DNA of 64,000 nt, taken from positions 434,001-498,000 of the forward strand of contig CAJYMC010000007.1 in assembly GCA_913775715.1 (NCBI GenBank), written 5' to 3'. The translations under genes were made by a program, and so were the position numbers. The first letter of the stretch is position 1; the number at the start of each line of letters is the position of its first letter. Source of the stretch: an uncultured Exiguobacterium sp. (lineage in GTDB: Bacteria > Bacillota > Bacilli > Exiguobacteriales > Exiguobacteriaceae). The notes beneath the pieces were generated by a model, which worked only from the letters and a program-made list of their open reading frames with translations, had not been told where the DNA came from and did not search any database. Shown here piece by piece: positions 9,360 to 18,256 of the stretch.

Positions 9360-9388
9360 ATTGTAAGCGTTTTCAATAAAAGCGACAA
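9360..9388 (-). promoter_or_regulatory. SigA-type promoter with overlapping cre (CcpA) site for the permease
   Basis: On the minus strand, -35 TTGTCG (9383-9388) and -10 TACAAT (9360-9365) are 17 bases apart. TGAAAACGCTTACA (9362-9375) fits the cre consensus TGWAANCGNTNWCA at every defined position and covers the -10 and spacer, a repressing position. The start codon is about 35 bases beyond the expected transcription start. Confidence 0.82.
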
Positions 9389-9418
9389 TTAGTTTATGAG
9401 AAAAATAAATGAGGGTAT

Positions 9419-9450
9419 AAAAAAACCGGAAGGGAAGATTCCCATCCGGT
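9419..9450 (-). terminator. rpmB terminator
   Basis: On the minus strand ACCGGA...TCCGGT closes a stem with an inner GGGAA/TTCCC helix, followed by a run of seven T. It begins 10 bases after the rpmB stop. Confidence 0.85.
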
Positions 9451-9459
9451 GGTTGCGCC

Positions 9460-9648
9460 TTATACGCGTTCGACTTTACCTGATTTAAGAGCTCGAGCTG
9501 AAACCCAAACCTTTTTCGGCTTACCGTCGACGAGGATACGTACTTTTTGTACGTTGACTCCCCAAGTACGTTTTGTTTTGTTCAATGCGTGTGAACGGTT
9601 GTTACCCGACTTTGGCGATTTCCCAGTAACGTAGCATTTACGTGCCAT
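9460..9648 (-). CDS. rpmB: Ribosomal protein bL28
   Basis: A basic 62-residue protein of the large ribosomal subunit, starting [10 protein letters not shown] and with the NVQKVRI and [11 protein letters not shown] segments of L28. It carries only one cysteine, so it is the zinc-free form. AAAGGAGG precedes the start. It has a strong promoter (9702-9730) and its own terminator, and is divergent from yloU. In B. subtilis it has the same orientation and neighbours, apart from the missing spoVM. Confidence 0.96.
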   Translation of the reverse strand: MARKCYVTGKSPKSGNNRSHALNKTKRTWGVNVQKVRILVDGKPKKVWVSARALKSGKVERV

Positions 9649-9701
9649 GCGTTCCGCCTCCTTTTATGTTGTTTTGCGTTCGTCCTAATAGACACTTTGC
9701 T

Positions 9702-9730
9702 ATCTTAGCATGGTGTCAGGGCGGTTGCAA
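9702..9730 (-). promoter_or_regulatory. rpmB SigA promoter
   Basis: On the minus strand -35 TTGCAA (9725-9730), a 17-base spacer and -10 TAAGAT (9702-9707). The predicted transcript begins about 45 bases before the rpmB start codon. Confidence 0.72.
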
Positions 9731-9760
9731 CATAAAAAAAGTAGCTGACAAGAAAAAAAC

Positions 9761-9790
9761 TTGACAGACAACCTCGAAATTTAAAATAAT
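9761..9790 (+). promoter_or_regulatory. Candidate SigA promoter for yloU-fakA
   Basis: A perfect TTGACA (9761-9766) sits after an A-rich stretch. Possible -10 boxes are TAAAAT (15-base spacer) or AATAAT (18-base spacer). The -35 is convincing; the -10 choice is open. A second TATAGT-like box lies near 9886. Confidence 0.5.
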
Positions 9791-9931
9791 GGATGAGGAT
9801 GATGGTAAAAGTTCATTTGACCGCTACTATTTTTCACTTATTCATTGTATAGTCAGTACGGCGACTTTTCAATAGTAGGTCCTTATAGTAGAATTATGAG
9901 AAGAATACAATATTCAAAGGGGGCTACTCAG

Positions 9932-10294
9932 GTGGCGATCGAGATGAAAACGACCTATGGAAAGATTGATGTAGATAATGATGTCGTCGCGCAACTTGCG
10001 GGCGGCGCAGCAATGGAATGTTTTGGTGTCGTTGGTATGGCATCCCAGTCTCAAATCAAGGATGGTCTTGCTGAACTCTTAAAACGTGAGAACTTTGCAC
10101 GCGGTGTCATCGTTCGACAGGCTTCAGAGCAGGTCCATATCGATATGCATATCATCGTAAGTTATGGAACGAAAATCTCAGAGGTGGCGAATAACGTACA
10201 GAGTCGCGTGAAATACACGCTCAGTCAGGCACTAGGTCTTGACGTGACATCTGTGAACATCTTTGTCCAAGGAGTCCGCTTGACGAATGTCTAA
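9932..10294 (+). CDS. yloU: Asp23/YloU-family envelope stress protein
   Basis: A 120-residue Asp23/DUF322 protein. Family members occur near the membrane and in cell-envelope homeostasis; biochemical role is not defined. The GTG at 9932 is chosen because an AAGGGGG Shine-Dalgarno lies just upstream and the product V-A-I-E-M-K aligns with the usual YloU N-terminus; the frame remains open 29 codons upstream. The signature GGAAMECFGVVGMAS is present. Its 3' end overlaps the first possible start of fakA; the pair is conserved throughout Bacilli. Confidence 0.9.
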   Translation: MAIEMKTTYGKIDVDNDVVAQLAGGAAMECFGVVGMASQSQIKDGLAELLKRENFARGVIVRQASEQVHIDMHIIVSYGTKISEVANNVQSRVKYTLSQALGLDVTSVNIFVQGVRLTNV

Positions 10295-10319
10295 GGCGGG
10301 AATAGAGGAGGAAACTTTA

Positions 10320-11993
10320 GTGAGTGTAGATCGTTTAACAGGAGCGCAGTTAGTCAAGATGATTCAAAATGGCGCGGCGAATCTCTACCAAAATGCAGAT
10401 TTCGTCGATTCATTGAACGTCTTCCCTGTGCCAGATGGTGATACGGGAACGAATATGAATTTGACGATGACTTCAGGTGCAAAAGAAGCAGGTAAATCAA
10501 CTTCGGATTCTGTATCGGAAGTCGCGAACGTCTTCGCACGTGGATTATTGATGGGGGCTCGCGGAAACTCTGGCGTCATCTTAAGCCAATTGTTCCGTGG
10601 ATTCTCGAAATCAATCGAAGGCAAAACAACGATTGATACGAAGGAATTCGCAGATGCATTGCAAAAAGGTGTCGACACAGCATACAAAGCAGTCATGAAA
10701 CCGGTCGAAGGAACAATCTTGACGGTTGCTCGTGAGACAGCTGTTGCAGCCATCGCACAATCTGAGACAACGACGGATTTCTTGGAATTGATGCGTCAAC
10801 TCGTCGAAGCTTCGAAAGTATCGCTCGACGGAACACCTGACCTTCTCCCAGTATTAAAAGAAGTCGGTGTCGTTGATTCTGGTGGTCAAGGTCTCGTCTG
10901 TATCTATGAAGGATTCCTTGCAACACTTGAAGGAAAAGAACTGGATAAACCACATGCGCCAGTCATGGAAGCACTCGTCGAAGCAGAGCATCATAAATCG
11001 GCTCAAAGCTTCATGTCGACAGAAGAAATCCATTATGGCTACTGCACGGAAATCATGGTTCGCTTCCAAGATGACAAATTAGCGAACGCACCATTCAGCG
11101 AAGAAGCATTCCGGAACGAATTAGCCGAATTCGGTGATTCGTTGCTCGTCGTCGCAGATGAAGAACTCCTTAAAGTTCACGTCCACGTTGAAACACCAGG
11201 AGAAGTCATCACAAAAGGACAACGTTTCGGTGAACTCGTCGCTGTTAAGATTGAAAACATGCGTCAACAACACTCGACGATCCTCGAAGAAGAAGGCGCG
11301 AATCAAGTCACTCCAGTCGCTGCACCGAAGGCAAAAGCGAAAGCCGCCCTCGTGACAGTCGCAATGGGTGAAGGAATCAGCGAACTCTTTAAATCACTCG
11401 GTGTCAGTGTCGTTATCGAAGGCGGACAAACGATGAACCCGTCAACGGAAGATATCGTTAAGGCGATCGAGGATGCACATGCTGAACACGTTTATGTCTA
11501 TCCAAACAACTCGAACATCATCATGGCCGCTGAACAAGCAGCATCTGTTGCGAATTGTGGTGTGACAGTCGTGAAATCAAAAACAGTCCCACAAGGTTTA
11601 GCAGCAACGATCGTCTATAACCCGGAAGCGACTGTCGAAGAGAACGAAGCGCACATGGCAGATGCGATTGCAGCCGTTAAGTCAGGACAAGTCACATATG
11701 CCGTACGTGATACGAACATCGATGGTGTAGAAATCAAGAAAGACGACCATATGGCGATTGCTGAAAAACAAATCGTCGCTACGGACGCTTCAAGTCTTGG
11801 TGCTGTCAAGAAACTCGTCGATACACTCGTCACGGAGGACGACGAAATCATCACGGTTCTTTACGGTGAAGGCGTATCGACGGAAGACGTTGAGTCACTC
11901 GTCGAATATATTGAGTCGATCAATCCGGATGCTGAAGTGGAAGTCCACGACGGCAAACAACCACTTTATTCGTACATTTTAAGCGTCGAATAA
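10320..11993 (+). CDS. fakA: Fatty acid kinase ATP-binding subunit FakA (YloV)
   Basis: With a FakB fatty-acid-binding partner, FakA phosphorylates exogenous fatty acids to acyl-phosphates that enter phospholipid synthesis through PlsX/PlsY. The N-terminal DhaL-like kinase domain carries NVFPVPDGDTGTNMN with nucleotide/Mg ligands D39 and D41. A middle domain and a C-terminal DegV-like domain complete 557 residues. The GTG at 10320 is preferred over the ATG at 10287 because AGGAGG (10307-10312) precedes it by 7 bases and the product aligns with Bacillus YloV. FapR and PlsX lie 5 kb downstream. It was formerly annotated as a dihydroxyacetone kinase-like protein. Confidence 0.88.
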   Translation: MSVDRLTGAQLVKMIQNGAANLYQNADFVDSLNVFPVPDGDTGTNMNLTMTSGAKEAGKSTSDSVSEVANVFARGLLMGARGNSGVILSQLFRGFSKSIEGKTTIDTKEFADALQKGVDTAYKAVMKPVEGTILTVARETAVAAIAQSETTTDFLELMRQLVEASKVSLDGTPDLLPVLKEVGVVDSGGQGLVCIYEGFLATLEGKELDKPHAPVMEALVEAEHHKSAQSFMSTEEIHYGYCTEIMVRFQDDKLANAPFSEEAFRNELAEFGDSLLVVADEELLKVHVHVETPGEVITKGQRFGELVAVKIENMRQQHSTILEEEGANQVTPVAAPKAKAKAALVTVAMGEGISELFKSLGVSVVIEGGQTMNPSTEDIVKAIEDAHAEHVYVYPNNSNIIMAAEQAASVANCGVTVVKSKTVPQGLAATIVYNPEATVEENEAHMADAIAAVKSGQVTYAVRDTNIDGVEIKKDDHMAIAEKQIVATDASSLGAVKKLVDTLVTEDDEIITVLYGEGVSTEDVESLVEYIESINPDAEVEVHDGKQPLYSYILSVE

Positions 11994-12023
11994 AACCATC
12001 ATACTGAAAAAGGGCGACTAGCC

Positions 12024-12064
12024 TTTTCACGAATCCCACCATCTGCGATAATAGAGGTGGGATT
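12024..12064 (+). promoter_or_regulatory. Candidate sdaAB promoter embedded in a hairpin
   Basis: -35 TTTTCA (12024-12029), 17 bases, -10 GATAAT (12047-12052). The same stretch holds an inverted repeat AATCCCACC (12032-12040) with GGTGGGATT (12056-12064) followed by TTCGTTT, which looks like the terminator of fakA; the -10 is in its loop. A weaker hairpin (12009-12027) precedes it. A dual terminator/promoter role is an inference. Confidence 0.5.
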
Positions 12065-12093
12065 TCGTTTGTTTCATAGAGAGGGGAAAAGAG

Positions 12094-12756
12094 ATGAAAT
12101 ATCGTAGCGTCTTTGACATCATCGGACCAGTCATGGTTGGTCCATCAAGCTCGCATACAGCGGGAGCTGCACGGATCGGATTGATGGCGGGTAAATTATT
12201 CGGGGAAACACCTAAAGTCATCCACATCACGTTTTACGGTTCATTCGCTGATACGTATCGTGGACATGGAACGGACGTCGCCATCATCGGCGGTGTTCTT
12301 GGATACGATACGTTCGACGATCGGATTCCACAATCGATCGATATCGCGAAGTCAAAAGGGATCGAGATTCATTTCGAGACGAGCGAAGCATTGACGGATC
12401 ATCCGAATACGGCTCGTGTCCATTTGACGAATGGAATAGAAGAGTTTGAATTGGTCGGTATTTCAATTGGTGGGGGAACGATTGAAATCACGGAATTAAA
12501 TGGTGTACCGCTTCGTTTGTCCGGTGGGGGACCGGCACTCGTCGTCTTGCACCATGACCGCTTTGGTGCGATTGCAGCCGTGACAAGCATTTTGGCTGAT
12601 TACGAAATCAACATCGGGCATATGGAAGTGTCACGGCATGAAAAAGGAAAACAAGCACTCATGGCAATTGAGATTGATGACCGGATAACGGCAGAAGTGT
12701 TGGAAGAAATCGATCGGTTACCTCAAGTCGAGCGTGCCGTCATGATGGGAGAGTGA
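12094..12756 (+). CDS. sdaAB: L-serine dehydratase, beta chain
   Basis: One half of the iron-sulfur L-serine dehydratase that turns serine into pyruvate and ammonia. The 220-residue protein has an N-terminal serine dehydratase beta domain with GPVMVGPSSSHTAGAARIG and a C-terminal ACT domain (about 148-220). AGGGGAAAAG precedes the start. Four bases separate it from sdaAA. A separate beta chain is typical of Bacilli. Confidence 0.94.
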   Translation: MKYRSVFDIIGPVMVGPSSSHTAGAARIGLMAGKLFGETPKVIHITFYGSFADTYRGHGTDVAIIGGVLGYDTFDDRIPQSIDIAKSKGIEIHFETSEALTDHPNTARVHLTNGIEEFELVGISIGGGTIEITELNGVPLRLSGGGPALVVLHHDRFGAIAAVTSILADYEINIGHMEVSRHEKGKQALMAIEIDDRITAEVLEEIDRLPQVERAVMMGE

Positions 12757-12760
12757 AGAC

Positions 12761-13657
12761 ATGTTTAAATCCGTAAAAGAACTCGTCGCCATCGCGACAG
12801 AACGAAACATTCCGATTTCGGAAGTCATGATTGAGCAAGAGATGACGGTTCGTCATTTAGAGCGAGATGAAGTCTATGCGATGATGGAACGAAACCTACA
12901 AGTGATGGAAGAAGCAGTTGCTCGTTCGCTTGATGGTGATGGTGTCCAGTCGGTGACAGGACTAACTGGTGGAGATGCTGTCTTGCTTCAACGGTACCGT
13001 GCTTCAGGTAAAGGATTATCCGGTGATTTATTACTGGACGCCGTTAGTAAAGCAATCGGAACGAATGAAGTCAATGCTGCGATGGGGAAAATTTGTGCGA
13101 CACCAACGGCAGGGAGTGCCGGCGTCGTGCCAGGTACGCTTTTTGCCGTCAAAGATCGGTTAAATCCGACGCGTGAGCAAATGCTACGCTTCTTGTTCAC
13201 ATCCGGTGCGTTCGGCTTCGTCGTCGCGAACAATGCGTCGATCTCCGGAGCGGCTGGTGGCTGTCAGGCAGAAGTTGGTTCAGCAACAGCGATGGCAGCA
13301 GCTGCCATCGTAGAGATGGCGGGCGGAACACCTGATCAGTCAGCACATGCTTTTGCGATCGCGTTGAAGAACATGCTCGGACTCGTCTGTGATCCTGTTG
13401 CAGGACTCGTCGAAGTACCATGCGTGAAACGCAATGCGATGGGCGGGGCGAATGCTGTTGTCGCTGCCGACATGGCACTCGCTGGAATCACGTCACGGAT
13501 TCCGTGTGATGAAGTCATCTCAGCCATGCATGAGATTGGTCAGATGATGCCGTCTGCGCTTCGCGAGACAGCAAAAGGTGGACTCGCGAATACGCCGACT
13601 GGTCGCTGGCTCGAAGCGAAAATTTTCGGAGAGTTATCGAATGAATCCATCACGTGA
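12761..13657 (+). CDS. sdaAA: L-serine dehydratase, alpha chain (iron-sulfur)
   Basis: Catalytic chain of the two-subunit L-serine dehydratase. The 298 residues contain the Fe-S cysteines in segments GKICATPTAGSAG, GLVCDPVAG and VPCVKRNAMGG, plus the NASISGAAGGCQAEVGSA signature. Gene order beta-alpha and near contact with sdaAB show one operon. Its 3' end overlaps the recG start by 17 bases, coupling serine degradation with the repair helicase as in B. subtilis. Confidence 0.94.
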   Translation: MFKSVKELVAIATERNIPISEVMIEQEMTVRHLERDEVYAMMERNLQVMEEAVARSLDGDGVQSVTGLTGGDAVLLQRYRASGKGLSGDLLLDAVSKAIGTNEVNAAMGKICATPTAGSAGVVPGTLFAVKDRLNPTREQMLRFLFTSGAFGFVVANNASISGAAGGCQAEVGSATAMAAAAIVEMAGGTPDQSAHAFAIALKNMLGLVCDPVAGLVEVPCVKRNAMGGANAVVAADMALAGITSRIPCDEVISAMHEIGQMMPSALRETAKGGLANTPTGRWLEAKIFGELSNESIT

Positions 13658-15671
13658 CGTCAAGACATTAAAAGGTGTCGGACGGGATTTAGCGAAAAAA
13701 CTAGAAGAGATGAATATTCTCACCGTTGCGGACGTGCTCGAGCACGTCCCGTTTCGTTATGACGACTTCGTGACGGGAAGTCTAACGGAAGCAATCCATG
13801 AGGATAAAGTCAAGTTCACGGGTCAGGTCCAGTCTGAACCACTTGTGCGCTATTATGGCAAAGGAAAAAATCGTTTAACGTTTCGTCTGCTCGTTGAAGA
13901 ACGGTATAGTGTGACCGTAACGATGTTCAACCGGGCATTCTACAAAGACCAATTGCAACTCGGGGCAGAAGTGACGGTCAGTGGCAAGTGGGATTTACAC
14001 CGGATGACGATTTCTGCGACGGAATTGCAATTCGGGGCAATCGAAGGCGAATTGACACCCGTTTACTCGCTCCGGGGTGACATGCGGATGAAGACATTCC
14101 GACGCGTCGTCGACTTGGCGTTCAAGGAGACTGAGGCATTAGCTGAACGAATCCCGGATAGCATCCGAAAGACGTACCGGTTACAGGACCGGATGACGAT
14201 GTTGAAGGCACTCCATTTCCCGACGAATCGAAAAGAATTGACGGCTGCTCGGCGCAGTTACGTCTATGAGGAATGCCTCTATTTCCAACTGAAATTACAG
14301 GCGTTGCGTCTTGGACGACGAAAAGGTCAAGGGATCGCTCTGCCACTGCATGAAACGGATATTGCGAATTTCATCAAGAGCCTGCCGTTTCCGCTGACAG
14401 GAGCGCAACAACGCGTGACAAAAGAAATCTTAGACGACATCGGACGCGGTGAACGAATGAATCGGTTGCTGCAAGGGGATGTCGGAAGCGGAAAGACTGT
14501 CATCGCAGCCATCGCCTTGTTCGCGACGGTTCGTGCCGGAAAACAAGGTGCCTTGATGGTGCCGACCGAAATTTTAGCGGAACAGCATGCAGCATCGCTC
14601 GTCCCATTGCTTGAACCACTTGGGATTCGGGTCGGTCTACTGACGAGTTCTGTTAAAGGGAAAGCGCGCGCACACTTGCTCGAAGCCCTCGCAACAGGAG
14701 AGATCGACGTCTTGGTCGGGACACATGCGCTGATTCAAGACACTGTCCAGTTCAAGGCATTACACCTCGTCATCACCGATGAACAACATCGCTTCGGTGT
14801 CGAACAACGGAAACGATTGCGCGCGAAAGCCGAACAGGCAGATGTATTATATATGACAGCGACACCGATTCCGCGTACGCTTGCGATATCGGTCTTTGGA
14901 GATATGGATGTTTCGATCATCGATGAGATGCCGGCGGGACGAAAGGAAATCGAGACCTACTGGGCGAAACCGCAACAGATGGAACGCGTTTTCGGGTTCG
15001 TCGAGAAAGAATTGTCGCAAGGTCGACAAGCCTACGTCATCACGCCATTGATCGAGGAATCCGAATCACTCGAAGTTCAAAATGCGATCGAATTACATGC
15101 GACATTGACCGAACGGTTCAAGCCCTATCATGTCGGTTTGATGCATGGACGCTTGACTTCTTCAGAAAAAGACGAGGTCATGCAGGCGTTTAAGGAGAAT
15201 ACTGTTCAAATCCTTGTTTCAACGACGGTCGTCGAGGTCGGCGTGAACGTTCCGAACGCGTCGATCATCGTCATTCATGATGCAGAACGCTTTGGTCTTG
15301 CGCAGTTACACCAATTAAGAGGGCGCGTCGGTCGAGGCGATGCCCAGTCGTACTGTATTCTAATCGCCGATCCCTCTTCCGATACGGGAAAAGAACGGAT
15401 CAAGACGATGACGGAGACAAACGATGGCTTCAAGCTAGCGGAAAAGGATTTAAAACTGCGCGGAGCCGGAAATTTCTTCGGTACCGAACAAAGTGGATTA
15501 CCGCGCTTCGTCTTGACTGATCCTGCGCTCGATATACAAGTCATGGAAACTGCGCGACAAGATGCAGTCCGCTTACTGCGATCGGACGCCTTTTGGCAGG
15601 CACCGGAATACGATGTCTTACGTGACTATATCGAACGACAAGGGCTACTTGAAGGAGAAAGAATCGAATAA
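13641..15671 (+). CDS. recG: ATP-dependent DNA helicase RecG
   Basis: Remodels stalled replication forks and branched recombination intermediates. The 676 residues comprise the wedge/OB domain (about 50-155), helicase domain 1 with Walker A GDVGSGKT and the RecG-type DEQH box, and domain 2 with motif VI QLRGRVGRG; a C-terminal TRG segment follows. ATG 13641 is inside the end of sdaAA with GGAGA just before it. Length is normal. Confidence 0.95.
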   Translation: MNPSRDVKTLKGVGRDLAKKLEEMNILTVADVLEHVPFRYDDFVTGSLTEAIHEDKVKFTGQVQSEPLVRYYGKGKNRLTFRLLVEERYSVTVTMFNRAFYKDQLQLGAEVTVSGKWDLHRMTISATELQFGAIEGELTPVYSLRGDMRMKTFRRVVDLAFKETEALAERIPDSIRKTYRLQDRMTMLKALHFPTNRKELTAARRSYVYEECLYFQLKLQALRLGRRKGQGIALPLHETDIANFIKSLPFPLTGAQQRVTKEILDDIGRGERMNRLLQGDVGSGKTVIAAIALFATVRAGKQGALMVPTEILAEQHAASLVPLLEPLGIRVGLLTSSVKGKARAHLLEALATGEIDVLVGTHALIQDTVQFKALHLVITDEQHRFGVEQRKRLRAKAEQADVLYMTATPIPRTLAISVFGDMDVSIIDEMPAGRKEIETYWAKPQQMERVFGFVEKELSQGRQAYVITPLIEESESLEVQNAIELHATLTERFKPYHVGLMHGRLTSSEKDEVMQAFKENTVQILVSTTVVEVGVNVPNASIIVIHDAERFGLAQLHQLRGRVGRGDAQSYCILIADPSSDTGKERIKTMTETNDGFKLAEKDLKLRGAGNFFGTEQSGLPRFVLTDPALDIQVMETARQDAVRLLRSDAFWQAPEYDVLRDYIERQGLLEGERIE

Positions 15672-15674
15672 TAC

Positions 15675-15724
15675 TTGAAAGTGAACAACAAGGGATATAT
15701 ACTACTGTTAGTACCAGGTAATAA
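15675..15724 (+). promoter_or_regulatory. fapR promoter with FapR operator
   Basis: -35 TTGAAA (15675-15680), 17 bases, -10 TATACT (15698-15703). Immediately downstream, covering the expected start of transcription, is the 17-base inverted repeat TTAGTACCAGGTAATAA (15708-15724), an excellent match to the FapR box. Malonyl-CoA releases FapR in Bacillus, so this predicts autoregulated control of fapR-plsX-fabD-fabG. Confidence 0.9.
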
Positions 15725-15756
15725 TAGTGGTCATCCTTCTTGTGGGAGGAACATAC

Positions 15757-16326
15757 ATGCGGGTACCTAAAAAAGAGAGACAACAAGAATTATTACAGAC
15801 GATCGAGCAAAATCCGTTCATCACGGATGAAGCGCTGGCGACACGATTCCGTGTCAGTATCCAGACGATTCGTCTCGACCGGATGGAATTAAAGATTCCA
15901 GAATTACGGGAGCGAATTAAGCACGTCGCGACCGAGCGGCTGGATGATGTGCGTACGTTGACTGAAAATGAAGTCATTGGTGATATGATTGACCTGAAAC
16001 TCGATACATCTGCGATCTCAATCCTTGAGATTTTGCCTGAACATGCGTTTAGTCGGAATGCGATCGCCCGCGGACATATTTTGTTTGCGCAGGCAAATTC
16101 GCTTGCGATTGCGCTCATCGACGATGAACTCGCGTTGACGACACGTGCGAACGTCCAGTTCACACGCTCTGTTCACGTCGGAGAACGCGTTGTTGCGAAG
16201 GCATTCGTCAGTTCTCATCGTCAAGATGGGCGTTCTGACATCACGGTGGAGAGTTATGTCGGTGAAGAATGTGTCTTTATCGGTGAGTTCACGGTGTATC
16301 GAAGTAGTAAGGAGGAATCGAAATGA
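15757..16326 (+). CDS. fapR: Malonyl-CoA-responsive lipid biosynthesis repressor FapR
   Basis: Transcriptional repressor of fatty acid and phospholipid genes. The 189-residue protein has an N-terminal DeoR-like helix-turn-helix (about 15-50, with [20 protein letters not shown]), a linker helix and a C-terminal hot-dog fold that binds malonyl-CoA. The ATG at 15757 follows GGGAGGA and gives family length; the frame is open ten codons upstream. A FapR operator lies in its promoter. Its stop overlaps the plsX start. Confidence 0.94.
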   Translation: MRVPKKERQQELLQTIEQNPFITDEALATRFRVSIQTIRLDRMELKIPELRERIKHVATERLDDVRTLTENEVIGDMIDLKLDTSAISILEILPEHAFSRNAIARGHILFAQANSLAIALIDDELALTTRANVQFTRSVHVGERVVAKAFVSSHRQDGRSDITVESYVGEECVFIGEFTVYRSSKEESK

Positions 16327-17318
16327 TTTTAGCAGTTGACGCTATGGGGGGCGATCACGCACCCCGTGCCATCGTAGAAGGGGTCGTTGCCTATTTGGCA
16401 GAACGTCCAAACGAAAACATCGATATCCGATTAGTCGGAGATGAGTTAAAATTACGCTCATACTCAATCGAGGATCCGCGCGTGACGATCGTCCACGCGG
16501 CATCCGTCATCACCGGAGAGGATGAACCAGTACGTGCGATTCGCCGTAAGAAAGATAGCTCACTCGTTGTGGCTGCAAACCTGGTGAAATCAGGAGAAGC
16601 AGATGCCTTGATTTCAGCAGGCAACACGGGGGCGCTCATGACTGCCGGATTGTTCGTTATCGGTCGAATCGAAGGAGTTGACCGTCCTGCACTGGCCCCG
16701 ACTTTCCCGACACGTAATGGGAAAGGTGTCGTCATCTTAGATGTTGGCGCCAACCCAGATGCGAAGGCAGAGCATTTGCTCGATTATGCCATCATGGGGT
16801 CTGTCTACGCAGAACAAGTTCGCGGCATCACACGACCGAAAGTCGGACTCCTGAATATCGGATCAGAAGCCGGTAAAGGGAATGCACTGACGAAGGAAAC
16901 GTATCCGCTACTTGAGACAGCACCGATTCATTTCGTTGGGAACGTCGAGGCGAGAGAAGCGATGAGTGGTGATGTCGATGTCATCGTCACGGAAGGTTTT
17001 GCTGGTAACACGTTACTTAAAAGTACTGAAGGGGCAGCCAGTATGATCATGGGTGTCATGAAGGAACAATTCATGAGCTCGTGGACATCAAAGCTCGCCG
17101 CTCTCGTACTGAAACCGAAGTTAAAAAAAATGAAGCAGTTGCTCGCCTATGAAGAATATGGCGGTGCCGGACTATTCGGCATTTCGGCTCCGGTCATCAA
17201 GGCGCATGGTTCAAGCAATGCCTATGCATTCAGCCGAGCGCTCGTTCAAGCTGAAAAGATGGTCGAACAAGAAGTCGTTGCTAAAATCGTTCAGGCGAAG
17301 GCAACTGAAGCACGTTAA
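16323..17318 (+). CDS. plsX: Phosphate acyltransferase PlsX
   Basis: Makes acyl-phosphate from acyl-ACP for PlsY, the first committed step of membrane phospholipid synthesis. 331 residues, starting [13 protein letters not shown], with the phosphotransacetylase-like fold and the glycine-rich SAGNTGALM and EGFAGN segments. ATG overlaps the fapR stop. Its acyl-phosphate product is also what FakA/FakB deliver, so both routes meet here. Confidence 0.95.
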   Translation: MILAVDAMGGDHAPRAIVEGVVAYLAERPNENIDIRLVGDELKLRSYSIEDPRVTIVHAASVITGEDEPVRAIRRKKDSSLVVAANLVKSGEADALISAGNTGALMTAGLFVIGRIEGVDRPALAPTFPTRNGKGVVILDVGANPDAKAEHLLDYAIMGSVYAEQVRGITRPKVGLLNIGSEAGKGNALTKETYPLLETAPIHFVGNVEAREAMSGDVDVIVTEGFAGNTLLKSTEGAASMIMGVMKEQFMSSWTSKLAALVLKPKLKKMKQLLAYEEYGGAGLFGISAPVIKAHGSSNAYAFSRALVQAEKMVEQEVVAKIVQAKATEAR

Positions 17319-17335
17319 GAAGGAGTGAGACGGAG

Positions 17336-18256
17336 ATGGGGAAAACAGTTTGGATCTTTCCGGGACAAGGGTCACAGACGCCTGGAATGGGACAGACGCT
17401 CATCACGCAAGACGAGACACGCCAAGCACTCGCTGACCTCGGAACGCGAATTGGTCTGGATCTGACGACGCTGATGACGACAGGGACGAAGGATGAATTG
17501 AAAGCAACAGATATCGCTCAACCAGCCATCGTCGCACACAGTGCATTACTCGCACAGCAGTACGCAGCACAAGGACATACACCTGATTTCGTACTCGGAC
17601 ACAGTGTTGGAGAATATAGCGCGCTCGTCGCAGCTTCTGTCATCACACCGTCTGAAGCCGTCTATCTCGTCCGCGAACGCGGAAAACTCATGAATCAAGT
17701 CACGGGTGGAACGATGGCGGCGGTCATCGGCATGAATGATGTCGAGGCAGCCCATCACGCGGTCGAATCGATTGCGGCGACGGGAGAAATCGTTCAAATC
17801 GCCAACTACAACTGTCCTGGGCAATTCGTCATCTCCGGACAAATCGCAGCGGTCGAATCCGCTACAGCGAAGTTAAAAGAGCTCGGAGCAAAACGTGTCT
17901 TACCGCTTGATGTCTCAGGTGCGTTCCATTCGTCACTCATGACACCATTCGCACCACGCTTCGAAGACATTCTCGTCTCGTCACCGTTTGAAGCGGCGAA
18001 GACGAAATTCATCTCGAACGTCGACAGTGCGTTCCACGATCAACCAGACGAATTGATTCGTTTGCTCGTTCAGCAGCTCTACTCACCGGTCCGGTTCGAA
18101 TCATGTGTTGAGCGTCTGATCGAAGAAGGTGCGGATACATTCATCGAGTTTGGTCCATCATCTCCGTTGAGCGGTCTCGTGAAACGAATCAAAAAAGATG
18201 CGAAAATCATCAGCATCACGACACTTGAGCAATTGGAAGCGGAGGGAATTCGTTGA
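17336..18256 (+). CDS. fabD: Malonyl-CoA:ACP transacylase FabD
   Basis: Loads malonyl groups onto acyl carrier protein. The 306-residue protein shows the family start [14 protein letters not shown], the nucleophile serine in [10 protein letters not shown] and the catalytic histidine in [18 protein letters not shown] precedes the ATG. The stop overlaps the TTG start of fabG (TTGA). Confidence 0.95.
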   Translation: MGKTVWIFPGQGSQTPGMGQTLITQDETRQALADLGTRIGLDLTTLMTTGTKDELKATDIAQPAIVAHSALLAQQYAAQGHTPDFVLGHSVGEYSALVAASVITPSEAVYLVRERGKLMNQVTGGTMAAVIGMNDVEAAHHAVESIAATGEIVQIANYNCPGQFVISGQIAAVESATAKLKELGAKRVLPLDVSGAFHSSLMTPFAPRFEDILVSSPFEAAKTKFISNVDSAFHDQPDELIRLLVQQLYSPVRFESCVERLIEEGADTFIEFGPSSPLSGLVKRIKKDAKIISITTLEQLEAEGIR

